The notes beneath the pieces were generated by a model. That model worked only from the letters and a program-made list of their open reading frames with translations. It had not been told where the DNA came from and ran no database searches. A DNA stretch of 64,000 nt from Streptomyces sp. WAC 01529 (GTDB lineage Bacteria; Actinomycetota; Actinomycetes; Streptomycetales; Streptomycetaceae), in NCBI RefSeq assembly GCF_003945545.1, contig NZ_CP029617.1:5441001-5505000 (forward strand), written 5' to 3'. Positions 18,899-27,263 of this stretch are shown piece by piece (positions within the stretch are counted from its first letter, which is position 1; each line of letters starts with the position of its first letter). A program made the translations under genes and the position numbers.

Positions 18899-20169
18899 GC
18901 GAGAACCCCCGCGCCGAGACTCCCCGCGCCAGGACCCGCCGCGCGAAGGCCTCCCGCGCCGAGGACCCGCGCGACACCACCCGCCTCGAACTGGCCCAGC
19001 CGCTGCTCACCTTCGGGCAGCCCGCCCTCGACCGCCGCCAGATCCTCGCCAAGGCGCTGTGGATCGGCATCTGGCTGGTCTTCCTGGCGAGCCCGGTGCG
19101 GGACCTCGCGACGGCCGAGCGCTCCGGCACTGCCACGGCCCTCGGCTCCCTGGGCCTCGCCGCCTTCGTCGCCTGCTACCTCTCGCTCGTCTTCCGGTAC
19201 ACCGTGCGGGTGCTCGACTGGCGTGTGGTGTACGTGTCGTTCGCGGCGCAGCTCGCCCTCGCCGTGCTCCTCGCGCTCGCCTTCGGCACCAACTGGCTCG
19301 GTCTCTTCGTCTACGTCTCCGTCTCGGCGGGCGCGGTGCTGCCGCTGCGGTACGCGGTCCGCGTCATCCCCGCGGTCACGGCCGTGCAGGTCGCCGTGGG
19401 CCTGCGTACGGACAGCCTCCAGGACCTGCTCGGCAACCTGGCCGTGCTCAGCCTCCTCATCGGGTTCGCGATGAGCGGCGTACGCCAGCTGATCCGTACG
19501 ACGGTCCAGCTCCGGCAGGCACGGGCCACCGTCGCCCAGCTCGCCGCCAACGAGGAACGGCTGCGGCTCGCCAGGGACCTGCACGACCTGCTCGGCCACT
19601 CCCTCTCCCTGATCACCCTCAAGAGCGAGCTGGCCGGGCGGATGCTCCCCGCCCACCCCGAGAAGGCGGCCAAGGAGGTGGCCGACATCGAGCGCGTCAG
19701 CCGCCAGGCCTTGGTGGACGTGCGCGAGGCGGTCTCCGGCTACCGCAGGCGCACCCTGGCCGGCGAGCTGGCGGGGGCGCGCACGGCGCTGACCGCGGCG
19801 GGCATCGAGGCCGACGTGCCGCTCCAGGCGCCCGACGGACTCCCGGACGAGAAGGGCGAGGCGGCGCTCGCCTGGGCGCTGCGGGAGGCCGTGACCAACG
19901 TCGTACGGCACAGCTCCGCCCGGCGCTGCACGGTGGCGTTCACGGCCCGCCAGACCCTGGCGGGACCGGTGCTCGAACTGTCCGTGGAGGACGACGGCAC
20001 GGGCGGCTCGGGCGCGGCGCCGGGCAACGGCCTGACGGGGCTCACCGAGCGCGTGGAGGCGGTCGGCGGAACCCTGGAAGCGGGGGCGGCGGGCCCGGCG
20101 GGCAGGCGCGGCTTCCGCCTGACGGCCCGCGTCCCGCTGACCGGGGCGGCCGTAGGATCCCGGTCATGA
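18895..20169 (+). CDS. Sensor histidine kinase, DesK/NarX class (HisKA_3)
   Basis: Membrane histidine kinase of 424 residues. The GTG at 18895 overlaps the permease stop; a reading frame continues upstream but lies inside the permease gene. After a ~50-residue charged head come four to five membrane helices (~residues 55-175), then a coiled linker and the phosphoacceptor box RLARDLHDLLGHSLSLIT, histidine near residue 232. The ATPase domain has NVVRHS (N-box) and GNGLTGLTERV (G-box). The membrane-embedded sensor with no outer domain is characteristic of kinases that sense membrane state or the partner ABC exporter. Confidence 0.92.
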   Translation: MSENPRAETPRARTRRAKASRAEDPRDTTRLELAQPLLTFGQPALDRRQILAKALWIGIWLVFLASPVRDLATAERSGTATALGSLGLAAFVACYLSLVFRYTVRVLDWRVVYVSFAAQLALAVLLALAFGTNWLGLFVYVSVSAGAVLPLRYAVRVIPAVTAVQVAVGLRTDSLQDLLGNLAVLSLLIGFAMSGVRQLIRTTVQLRQARATVAQLAANEERLRLARDLHDLLGHSLSLITLKSELAGRMLPAHPEKAAKEVADIERVSRQALVDVREAVSGYRRRTLAGELAGARTALTAAGIEADVPLQAPDGLPDEKGEAALAWALREAVTNVVRHSSARRCTVAFTARQTLAGPVLELSVEDDGTGGSGAAPGNGLTGLTERVEAVGGTLEAGAAGPAGRRGFRLTARVPLTGAAVGSRS

Positions 20170-20837
20170 GCAGCGAGAACGGCCACCGGGCGGCAGCGGG
20201 CGGCGACGGTGTGGCGGCGGGCGGCGACGGTGTGATCAGGGTGCTGCTCGCCGAGGACCAGTCGATGGTCCGCGAGGCACTCGCCGCCCTGCTCGGCCTG
20301 GAGCCCGACATCGACGTCGTCGCCCAGGTGGCGCGCGGCGACGAGGTGCTGGCGGCGGCGCGCGCGCACGAGGTGGACGTGGCGCTGCTCGACATCGAGA
20401 TGCCCGGATGCACGGGCATCGAGGCCGCGGCCGAACTGCGCGCCGCCCGCCCCGGGGTGAAGGTCGTCATCCTCACCACCTTCGGCCGCCCCGGCTATCT
20501 GCGCAGCGCCATGGAGTCCGGGGCCCACGCGTTCCTGGTCAAGGACGCCCCGGCCGCCCAGCTCGCCGCGGCGGTGCGCAAGGTCCTCGCGGGGGAGCGG
20601 GTCATCGACCCCGCCCTGGCGGCCGCCGCACTCGCGGAGGGCGCGAACCCCCTGACGGACCGCGAGCGCGAGGTCCTGCGCGCGGCGGCGGGCGGGGCCA
20701 CCAACGCCGAACTGGCCGCGTCCCTGCACCTCTCCCAGGGCACGGTCCGCAACTACCTCTCGACGGCGATCCAGAAGCTGGCGGTCCGCAACCGCGCGGA
20801 GGCGGTCACCACCGCCCGCGACAAGGGCTGGCTCTGA
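20166..20837 (+). CDS. LuxR/NarL-type response regulator partner of the DesK-like kinase
   Basis: Regulator of 223 residues. The receiver domain (VLLAEDQSMV, phosphoacceptor DIEMPG, LVKDAP) is joined to a helix-turn-helix domain (LTDREREVLRAAAGG, VRNYLSTAIQKL). The ATG at 20166 overlaps the kinase stop. The N-terminus has a 7-residue duplication, AAGGDGV twice, from a 21-base tandem repeat in the DNA (about 20196-20235), so its first 22 residues are probably an unstructured extension. It most likely binds the 42-bp dyad at 17160-17201 to control its own operon. Confidence 0.93.
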   Translation: MSSENGHRAAAGGDGVAAGGDGVIRVLLAEDQSMVREALAALLGLEPDIDVVAQVARGDEVLAAARAHEVDVALLDIEMPGCTGIEAAAELRAARPGVKVVILTTFGRPGYLRSAMESGAHAFLVKDAPAAQLAAAVRKVLAGERVIDPALAAAALAEGANPLTDREREVLRAAAGGATNAELAASLHLSQGTVRNYLSTAIQKLAVRNRAEAVTTARDKGWL

Positions 20838-20859
20838 CCGGCGAGAAGGGCGGGCTCTC

Positions 20860-21714
20860 TCAGTTGAGCAGCGCCCGCGCGCCCCGCGCCTGCCACCGCG
20901 CCAGCTCGGCCGTCGCCGTGTCGTGCCCCGCGACCTCGTCGGCGTACGCGTCCAGCTCCCGCGCCCCCTCCGTGAAGTCGCCCTTGCGCACGAGGAGCTG
21001 GGCGCGGTCGTAGCGCAGCCGGGGCGGCGGTGACGGCAGCAGCAGGGAGAGTTCGACCGCCCAGAGCGAGACGTCACAGCGCTCGGGGCGCGGCGCGGCC
21101 CAGGCGCGGATGGTGTCGAGGACGCGCCGCACGATGTCCAGCGTGTGCGCGGGGGTCAGCATCGACGGCACGGGCGGCGCCCCGGTGGCCGCCGTGACGA
21201 GCAGGTCCACGTCCGTGCCGCTCAGGACGCGCCCGCCGTCGAAGGGGTTGGCGAACACCCGGTCGTCCACGGGGCCGAAGCCGACGACGAAGTGGCCGGG
21301 CAGCGCCACACCGTGGACCGGCGCGCCCGCCCGCCGCGCCACCTCCATCCACAGCACCGAGAGCAGGATCGGCAGCCCTCTGCGGCGCCGAAGGACCTGG
21401 TGGAGCAGGGCGGACTCGAGGCGCTGGTAGTCGCCGGGCCTGCCCCGGAACCCGCAGCGCCCGCCGAGCAGTTCGGCGAGGGCCACGGCCCACGCCCTTG
21501 AGCCCTCGGCAGGGACGCAGCGGTGGCCGTGCGCGGCCTGTTCCGCGAGCCGGCCGAGCAGGCGCCGCGCCCTGTCGATGCCCTCCTGGCCGAGCGAGGG
21601 GTCGGCCTCCGCGCCGATCAGCAGGCACAGCAGCGCGAGATCGGGCCGCGGCGCCCCGGCCTCGGCCGCGAACAGTCGTCGCCACTCGGTGGTTCCGGGG
21701 GATGGGGAACGCAT
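20860..21714 (-). CDS. SirB1-like transglutaminase-fold protein, copy 1
   Basis: A 284-residue cytosolic protein of the SirB1/YchA type: a transglutaminase-like fold followed by tetratricopeptide-like helices. The core GLPILLSVLWMEVARRAG then VALPGHFVVGF (residues ~115-150) is the family's most conserved part; the usual catalytic cysteine of transglutaminases is absent from this position, so an enzymatic role is doubtful. It is a tandem paralogue of the gene at 21782-22612, and the two match closely over their whole length. Function is unknown in actinobacteria. Confidence 0.82.
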   Translation of the reverse strand: MRSPSPGTTEWRRLFAAEAGAPRPDLALLCLLIGAEADPSLGQEGIDRARRLLGRLAEQAAHGHRCVPAEGSRAWAVALAELLGGRCGFRGRPGDYQRLESALLHQVLRRRRGLPILLSVLWMEVARRAGAPVHGVALPGHFVVGFGPVDDRVFANPFDGGRVLSGTDVDLLVTAATGAPPVPSMLTPAHTLDIVRRVLDTIRAWAAPRPERCDVSLWAVELSLLLPSPPPRLRYDRAQLLVRKGDFTEGARELDAYADEVAGHDTATAELARWQARGARALLN

Positions 21715-21781
21715 ACGAGCGTGTTGCCCGGTCGGCCCGATCGATACGTCGCTCCACCGCGGCCCGCGCTGCCGCCGCCGG

Positions 21782-22612
21782 TCAGTTCAGCATGGCCCGC
21801 GCCGCCCGCGCCTGCTGGCGCACCCGGTCCGCCGTGGTCGGCTCCACCGCCGTCACGACATCGGCGTACTCCTCCAGCGCCGCGGCCCCACCTAGGAAGT
21901 CGCCGCGCTGGACCAGGAGTTGGGCACGCTCGTAGCGCAGCCGCGCCGGGTGGGCGGGCAGCAGCAGGGAGAGGTCGAGGGCCCACAGCGCGACCTCCGA
22001 GCGCTCCGGGCGCGCCGCCGCCCAGGCCCGGATGTTGTTCAGGATGCGCTGCACGATGTTCAGCGGGTCGGCGGGCGTCAGCATCGACGGCTGCACCCCC
22101 GTGCCCGCGGCCCCCGCCACCAGCAGCTCGGCGTCCTGGCCGGTCAGCAGCCGCCCGCCGTCGAACGGGTCGGCGAGCACCTGGTCGTCGCGCGGCCCGA
22201 AGCCGACCACGAAGTGCCCCGGCAGCGCCACCCCGTACACCGGGGCGCCCGCCCGCCGCGCCACCTCCATCCACACCACGGAGAGCAGGATCGGCAGACC
22301 CCTGCGGCGCCGGAGCACCTCGTGCAGCAGGGAGGACTCAAGGCGCTGGTAGTCGCCGGGCGTCCCCTCGAACCCGCACCGCTCGCCGAGGAGTTCGGCC
22401 ATCGCGACCGCCCACGCGCGCGGCCCGCCGGGACGGAACGGCAGCAGGCCCGCGAGCCGGTCCAGCTCGATCTCGGCGGCGTCGATGCCCGCCTCGTCGA
22501 GCCCGGGGTCGGCCTCGGCGCCGATCAGCAGACACAGCAGCGCGAGTCCCGGCCGTTCGGACCGCGCCTCTTCGGCGAACCGCCGCCGCCATTCGCCGGA
22601 CTCCGCGTGCAT
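21782..22612 (-). CDS. SirB1-like transglutaminase-fold protein, copy 2
   Basis: A 276-residue paralogue of the downstream gene, with the same blocks: EWRRRFAEEARSERPGL, CGFEGTPGDYQRLESSLLHE, GLPILLSVVWMEVARRAG and VALPGHFVVGF. I chose the ATG at 22612 because GAGG lies 5-6 bases before it; an in-frame ATG at 22630 adds six residues but its GAGGG is too close. The two copies are 67 bases apart and run in the same direction, so they may be co-transcribed. No catalytic cysteine is evident. Confidence 0.82.
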   Translation of the reverse strand: MHAESGEWRRRFAEEARSERPGLALLCLLIGAEADPGLDEAGIDAAEIELDRLAGLLPFRPGGPRAWAVAMAELLGERCGFEGTPGDYQRLESSLLHEVLRRRRGLPILLSVVWMEVARRAGAPVYGVALPGHFVVGFGPRDDQVLADPFDGGRLLTGQDAELLVAGAAGTGVQPSMLTPADPLNIVQRILNNIRAWAAARPERSEVALWALDLSLLLPAHPARLRYERAQLLVQRGDFLGGAAALEEYADVVTAVEPTTADRVRQQARAARAMLN

Positions 22613-22684
22613 ACGTGCCTCGTGTCTCATGCCCTCGCCGGGCTGTTTTCCGTGCCGTGCCGTGCTGCCCCGCCGGGCCGCCGC

Positions 22685-23716
22685 TCAGGCTCCGCCGTGC
22701 CGGTAGTGGTGGTAGGTGTGATGCGCCGCGAAGCCCATCCGGCCGTACAGCGCCCGCGCGCCGTCGTTGCCGTCCTCCACCTGCAACCAGGCCGCCGACG
22801 CGCCGTCGAGCAGGGCTTGGCGGGCCAGCGCGGACATCACCGCGGTGGCGAGCCCCTGCCGCCGCAGCCGCGGGTCTACCTCCACCGCCATGAACCCCGC
22901 CCAGCGCCCGTCCACCACGCACCGCCCGATGGCCGCCGCGGTGTCACCGCTCCCGGGCACGGAAGCGAACCACACCAAGGGCCCGCTCGCCAGCACCTTG
23001 GACACATGAGGCGCCAAGTCCCCGGCCCGCCCGTACCGCCGCAGCCACGCCTCGTCGCAGGACCTGGAGAGTTCTACGCGCGACACGTCCGCGTCCAGAT
23101 CGGCGACCGGAGCGAGGGCCCCGACGTGCAGCGCGGCGCTCACCTCACGCGCCCAGCCGCGCGCCTCCAACTCCGCGCACAGCAGCTCCTGGGTGCCCTC
23201 GGCACCCGTCGCCGTCTGGAGGTAGGCGGGCAGCTCCCGGGCCGCGTACCACTGGCGTACGTACGCGAGCGCCTCGTCCAGCGGACGTCCCGGATCGCCC
23301 AGCGGGAGCACCGAGTTGGCCCGCCGCGTGAACCCGCCGGAGGCCCGCAGCTCCCACTCGCCGAGCCGTTCGCTCTCCACCGGCCGCCAGGCCCGCGCGG
23401 AGACCCGCGCCAGCTCCTCGTACGAGGCGGCGGGGCCGCGTCGGCGGGCGGGTGCCGGCGGCACGACCTTGCCCGCGACCAAAGTGTGCTCCGGGATGGG
23501 GACGCTCTCGCCGGTCCGCCGTGTGATCACCACCACACCGTTGTTCCACGATGTGAGAACACCCACCGTGTCGGTGAACTTGCCGCCAGGTGATCCCGGG
23601 TCACCCAGGCGCCGCACCGAGACTCGTTTCCCCACGTCAGCAGGGGTGATGCGGACCTCGAGCCGTCCGCCCGCAGTGAATTCCACAGCTCTGTACGCCC
23701 CTCCTGTTCGGATCAT
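22685..23716 (-). CDS. GNAT-family N-acetyltransferase with N-terminal SH3-like domain
   Basis: A 343-residue protein. The ATG at 23716 starts MIRTGGAYRAVEFTAGGRLE, the conserved beginning in Streptomyces homologues as I recall them. Residues 1-~95 are a small beta-rich domain (VGKRVSVRRLGDPG, VLTSWNNGVVVITRR) that looks SH3-like. The C-terminal half is a GNAT fold with the acetyl-CoA loop RRQGLATAVMSALA and the closing YGRMGF. The substrate is unknown. It lies divergent from the ferredoxin gene, 113 bases away. Confidence 0.85.
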   Translation of the reverse strand: MIRTGGAYRAVEFTAGGRLEVRITPADVGKRVSVRRLGDPGSPGGKFTDTVGVLTSWNNGVVVITRRTGESVPIPEHTLVAGKVVPPAPARRRGPAASYEELARVSARAWRPVESERLGEWELRASGGFTRRANSVLPLGDPGRPLDEALAYVRQWYAARELPAYLQTATGAEGTQELLCAELEARGWAREVSAALHVGALAPVADLDADVSRVELSRSCDEAWLRRYGRAGDLAPHVSKVLASGPLVWFASVPGSGDTAAAIGRCVVDGRWAGFMAVEVDPRLRRQGLATAVMSALARQALLDGASAAWLQVEDGNDGARALYGRMGFAAHHTYHHYRHGGA

Positions 23717-23829
23717 GCCCAGGAACGGAGATACTAGGGGCGGGCATCGACGACGCCGCGCTCCCGCGCGCCAGGCGAGCGGAGCCTGAGGACGGCCCGC
23801 CAACGCCCGTATCGAGGAGGAACGACAGC

Positions 23830-24150
23830 GTGACCTACGTCATCGCGCAGCCTTGTGTCGACGTCAAGGACAAGGCGTGCATCGAGGAGTGCCCGGTCGA
23901 CTGCATTTACGAGGGCTCCCGGTCCTTGTACATCCACCCGGACGAATGCGTCGACTGCGGAGCCTGCGAACCGGTCTGCCCGGTCGAGGCGATCTTCTAC
24001 GAGGACGACACTCCCGAGGAGTGGAAGGACTACTACAAGGCGAACGTCGAGTTCTTCGACGAGCTGGGTTCGCCCGGTGGTGCGAGCAAGCTCGGACTGA
24101 TCGAGCGCGACCACCCCTTCATCGCCGCACTGCCGCCGCAGAACCAGTAA
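23830..24150 (+). CDS. fdxA: Seven-iron ferredoxin (3Fe-4S / 4Fe-4S)
   Basis: A 106-residue electron carrier. The first cluster region is CVDVKDKACIEECPVDC; the second is CVDCGACEPVCPVEAI, a full 4Fe-4S motif. The C-terminal ~40 residues (EEWKDYYKANVEFFDELG) are the extension of the actinobacterial FdxA/FdxC type. A GAGGAGG site lies before the GTG start. It stands directly upstream of dapC in the same direction, but a strong terminator lies between them, so they are probably separate units. The same pair is adjacent in Mycobacterium (fdxC-dapC, from memory). Confidence 0.95.
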   Translation: MTYVIAQPCVDVKDKACIEECPVDCIYEGSRSLYIHPDECVDCGACEPVCPVEAIFYEDDTPEEWKDYYKANVEFFDELGSPGGASKLGLIERDHPFIAALPPQNQ

Positions 24151-24170
24151 CGGCAGCCTGAGCGCCGCCC

Positions 24171-24205
24171 CGGTCCCGTACGGCATCTCCTGCCGTACGG
24201 GACCG
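24171..24205 (+). terminator. Terminator hairpin after the ferredoxin gene
   Basis: CGGTCCCGTACGGCA (24171-24185) and its perfect inverse (24191-24205) form a 15-bp stem with a TCTCC loop, 20 bases after the ferredoxin stop. There is no long T-run, as is usual in Streptomyces. It separates fdxA from dapC. Confidence 0.85.
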
Positions 24206-24269
24206 AGGCATTTCCACCGAGGCGTTCCAGGCGCCCCCGAACGAACAAGCGCACCACGGGAGTGAGCAC

Positions 24270-25364
24270 GTGTCCGCAGTCTCCGATCGGCTTCCCACCT
24301 TCCCCTGGGACAAGCTGGAGCCCTACAAGGCCACGGCGGCCGCGCACCCGGGCGGCATCGTCGACCTCTCCGTCGGCACGCCGGTCGACCCGGTCCCCGA
24401 GCTGATCCAGAAGGCCCTTGTCGCCGCCGCCGACTCGCCGGGCTATCCGACGGTGTGGGGCACGCCCGAGCTGCGCGACGCGCTCACCGGCTGGTGCGAA
24501 CGGCGCCTGGGGGCGCGGGGCATCACGCACCGCGAGGTCCTGCCGGTCGTTGGCTCCAAGGAGCTGGTGGCCTGGCTCCCGACGCAGCTGGGCCTCGGCC
24601 CGGGCGACGTGGTCGCCTACCCGCGGCTCGCCTACCCGACGTACGAGGTGGGCGCGCGGCTCGCCAAGGCGGAGTACGTCGTCTACGACGAGCCGACGGA
24701 CCTGGACCCCACGCACCTCAAGCTCCTGTGGCTCAACTCGCCCTCGAACCCGACCGGCCGGGTCCTCACGCGCGAGGAGCTGACCCGCACCGTCGCCTGG
24801 GCGCGCGAGCACGGCGTGCTCCTCGTCAGCGACGAGTGCTACCTGGAGCTGGGCTGGGAGGCGGACCCGGTCTCGGTCCTGCACCCGGATGTGTGCGGCG
24901 GTTCGTACGAGGGGATCGTCGCCGTCCACTCGCTCTCCAAGCGGTCGAACCTCGCGGGCTACCGCGCCGCGTTCATCGCCGGTGACGCGGCCGTCCTCGG
25001 CGACCTGCTCCAGATCCGCAAGCACGGCGGCATGATGACCTCCGCGCCGACCCAGGCCGCCGTGGTGGCCGCGCTCGGCGACGACCAGCACGTCCACGAA
25101 CAGCGCGAGCGGTACGCGGCCCGGCGCGCTCTCCTGCGCGACGCGCTGGTGGAGCACGGCTTCCGCATCGAGCACAGCGAGGCGAGCCTGTATCTGTGGG
25201 CCACGCGCGACGAGTCCTGCTGGGAGACCGTGGGCCATCTCGCGGAGCGCGGCATCCTGGTGGCGCCCGGCGACTTCTACGGCCCGGCGGGAGACCGCTT
25301 CGTGCGGGTGGCGCTGACGGCGACGGACGAGCGGGTGGCGGCGGCGGTCGAGCGCCTGGCGTGA
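24270..25364 (+). CDS. dapC: N-succinyldiaminopimelate aminotransferase (lysine/DAP pathway)
   Basis: PLP-dependent class-I aminotransferase of 364 residues that converts N-succinyl-2-amino-6-ketopimelate to N-succinyl-LL-DAP. Landmarks are the N-terminal SDRLPTFPWDKLEPYKATAAAHPGG block typical of actinobacterial DapC, LLWLNSPSNPTGRV, SDECYLELGW and the PLP lysine in SLSKRSNLAGYR near residue 217. The GTG at 24270 is used. The pathway partner dapE is 3 kb downstream. Confidence 0.93.
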   Translation: MSAVSDRLPTFPWDKLEPYKATAAAHPGGIVDLSVGTPVDPVPELIQKALVAAADSPGYPTVWGTPELRDALTGWCERRLGARGITHREVLPVVGSKELVAWLPTQLGLGPGDVVAYPRLAYPTYEVGARLAKAEYVVYDEPTDLDPTHLKLLWLNSPSNPTGRVLTREELTRTVAWAREHGVLLVSDECYLELGWEADPVSVLHPDVCGGSYEGIVAVHSLSKRSNLAGYRAAFIAGDAAVLGDLLQIRKHGGMMTSAPTQAAVVAALGDDQHVHEQRERYAARRALLRDALVEHGFRIEHSEASLYLWATRDESCWETVGHLAERGILVAPGDFYGPAGDRFVRVALTATDERVAAAVERLA

Positions 25365-25407
25365 GCGCCCGGCAGGAGACGCGGCGGTAGCCGCGGCAGG
25401 ACATGCG

Positions 25408-25440
25408 GCAGGGCCCGGAGCCAGTGGCTCCGGGCCCTGC
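25408..25440. terminator. Bidirectional terminator between dapC and the convergent secreted-protein gene
   Basis: A 15-bp perfect inverted repeat, GCAGGGCCCGGAGCC (25408-25422) and its complement (25426-25440), with a 3-base loop. It is placed 43 bases after dapC and 31 bases beyond the stop of the opposite-strand gene, so it can serve both. Confidence 0.85.
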
Positions 25441-25471
25441 GTGCGGGTGCCGTCGATCAGCTGCCGGGCGG

Positions 25472-25960
25472 TCAGCCGAGCGGCAGGCCCTGGGTGGAGA
25501 GAGCGCCGGTGGGCAGCCCACCGGTGGGCAGACCGCCCTTGGTGACCGCGTCGGTCGGCAGGCCGCCCTTGGCCACGTCGTCGGTGGGCAGACCGCCCTT
25601 GGTCGCCGTGCCCGCCGTGTCGCCGAGCACCTCGCCCGCGCTGCCCGCGACGTCACCGGCGGCCTTCTGCGCGGCGGGGGCCGCGGTCTTGGCGCCCTTG
25701 CCGACGACCTTGCCCGCGGTCGGGACGGCCTTCTTCACGGCCTTCCCGCCGGTGTCACCGGCGGTCCTGGTGGTGTTCTGGGCGGCGCCGTCGACGGTGT
25801 TGCCCAGGCCGGCGCCGTCCAGCGCGGTCAGCCCGCCCAGGTCGGGAGCGGCAGGCAGGCCAACGGCGCTCGCGGAGCCGGCCGCACCGACCACGGAGGC
25901 TGCGCCTGCTGCGCTGAGCAGCGCGGCGCGGGCGATCCGGCGGGTCAGGGGGAGGGACAT
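25472..25960 (-). CDS. Secreted low-complexity protein with GGLPT repeats, unknown function
   Basis: A 162-residue exported protein. A Sec signal (TRRIARAALLSAAGAASVVG, cleavage after ASA near residue 32) precedes an Ala/Gly/Thr/Lys-rich mature part without cysteines. The C-terminal ~45 residues hold repeated GGLPT units (GGLPTDDVAK, GGLPTDAVTK, GGLPTGGLPT), encoded by near-identical ~33-base DNA repeats at about 25500-25610. It could be a cell-wall-associated or spore-surface protein, but nothing recognisable supports a specific role. Confidence 0.75.
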   Translation of the reverse strand: MSLPLTRRIARAALLSAAGAASVVGAAGSASAVGLPAAPDLGGLTALDGAGLGNTVDGAAQNTTRTAGDTGGKAVKKAVPTAGKVVGKGAKTAAPAAQKAAGDVAGSAGEVLGDTAGTATKGGLPTDDVAKGGLPTDAVTKGGLPTGGLPTGALSTQGLPLG

Positions 25961-26284
25961 GATGCTCCTTCAGACGGGAGAGAACGTTGGGTGTCCGGCC
26001 GGATCGGCTCCGGCGTCCCACCGGATGGCTTCCGGCGCTCGGACGCCGTGACTACCGCTCGAAGTCCGCGAAGGTTGCGGTGCGCCAACGTAAAGAGTTG
26101 GTAATGCGTCGCATTATCGGCTCTGGATAAAAACGGGCAAACGGCTCGCCGCCCCGTGGTGCTGCTGAATCCTTAATCCCCTTTGTTCTCAAGGGATTTG
26201 GCGCTGAGGCAAGGCGGTGCGGAAAAGCCGGGCGGTCCGCCGCCCCTCGATGATCCCCGCCCCCCGAACGGGTGACGCGCCGTA
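25961..26284. promoter_or_regulatory. Low-GC spacer with a 15-bp perfect palindrome and a hairpin
   Basis: A 324-base gap between two leftward genes, clearly richer in A/T than the rest. It carries the perfect palindrome TAATGCGTCGCATTA (26102-26116), 142 bases before the secreted-protein start, which may be an operator or lie within a promoter. AATCCC (26175-26180) and GGGATT (26193-26198) can pair as a hairpin and could terminate the upstream gene that ends at 26285. No coding sequence was found. Confidence 0.5.
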
Positions 26285-27190
26285 CTACTGCCCGGTGACG
26301 ATCCGGACCTCGTCCGCGGCGCCGCCCGGCCCCGCGGCCCCCTCGGCCCGCACCTTGCGCCACGCCCCCGGCCCCGAGGCGTGCCACTCCCACCCGCCGT
26401 ACGAGACGCGCTCGACGCGCAGCGCCGAGGAGTGCGCCACCGCCCAGTGCGCCAGCTCCCAGCCGCGCCGCGGGGCCCTGCCGGCCGCGGCGGCCGTGGC
26501 GGGCACCGGGACCGTCACCGTCCGCCCCCGGGCCCGCTCCGGACGCACCTCGCGGCCGAAGTCGCGCACCAGCGCGGCCCGCACCCGCGCCGGGCCACCG
26601 GGTTCCGTGCCGACGCGGCCCTCACAGCTGAAGGCGGCGGGCGCGCGGCCGGTGAGCGCGGCGGCGAGCAGTACGGCGTCCGGCTCGTGCTTGGCGTACG
26701 CCTGCGGATAGCCGCTGCGCTGCACGCGCTGGGCGGCGACCGTCAGCGGCAGCCGCGAGTAGCCGGGGACCTCGGCCAGATGCTCGTAGAAACGGGCCGC
26801 CGAGTACGCCGGGTCCATGATCTGGCGCTCGTCGCCCCAGCCCTGCGTGGGGCGCTGCTGGAAGAGGCCGAGCGAGTCCCGGTCGCCGTGCCGGATGTTG
26901 CGCAGCCCCGACTCCTGGAGGGCGGTCGCCAGGGCGATGGTCACCGCGCGCTCGGGCATGCCGCGCGCGGTGCCGACGGCGGCGACCGTCGCGGCGTTCT
27001 GCGCCTGCTCGGCCGTGAACTCGTACGACGCGCCGTCGTCGTTCGCCGACACCACCGTGCACCGCGGCGAGGGCCTGTCCCCGTAGACGTACTGCACCGC
27101 CACATAGCCCACGACGGCGAGCAGCACCACGACCGCGGCCGTGAGACGGGTGAGACGGCCGCGCCGGAGGAGGGTGGGGGGCTCAGGCAC
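26285..27190 (-). CDS. Membrane-anchored lysozyme/transglycosylase-fold protein
   Basis: A 301-residue protein. The GTG at 27190 follows a TTGGA-like site; an upstream frame would run into dapE on the other strand. A basic head (RRGRLTRL) and one helix (TAAVVVLLAVVGYVAVQYV) anchor it; the rest is outside the cell. The segment ALATALQESGLRNI then DSLGLFQQRPTQGWG resembles the catalytic ES and GLFQ motifs of lytic transglycosylases, with an unusual W-G pair. Homologues are often mislabelled as heavy-metal transporters. A cell-wall-cleaving role is plausible but unproven. Confidence 0.78.
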   Translation of the reverse strand: MPEPPTLLRRGRLTRLTAAVVVLLAVVGYVAVQYVYGDRPSPRCTVVSANDDGASYEFTAEQAQNAATVAAVGTARGMPERAVTIALATALQESGLRNIRHGDRDSLGLFQQRPTQGWGDERQIMDPAYSAARFYEHLAEVPGYSRLPLTVAAQRVQRSGYPQAYAKHEPDAVLLAAALTGRAPAAFSCEGRVGTEPGGPARVRAALVRDFGREVRPERARGRTVTVPVPATAAAAGRAPRRGWELAHWAVAHSSALRVERVSYGGWEWHASGPGAWRKVRAEGAAGPGGAADEVRIVTGQ

Positions 27191-27263
27191 GCGTCCAAGG
27201 TACTGGAGTCCGCCGACAGCTCGGCACGCCCCGTGGACGTCCTCTGGCGTTAGGGTCTTCCGC

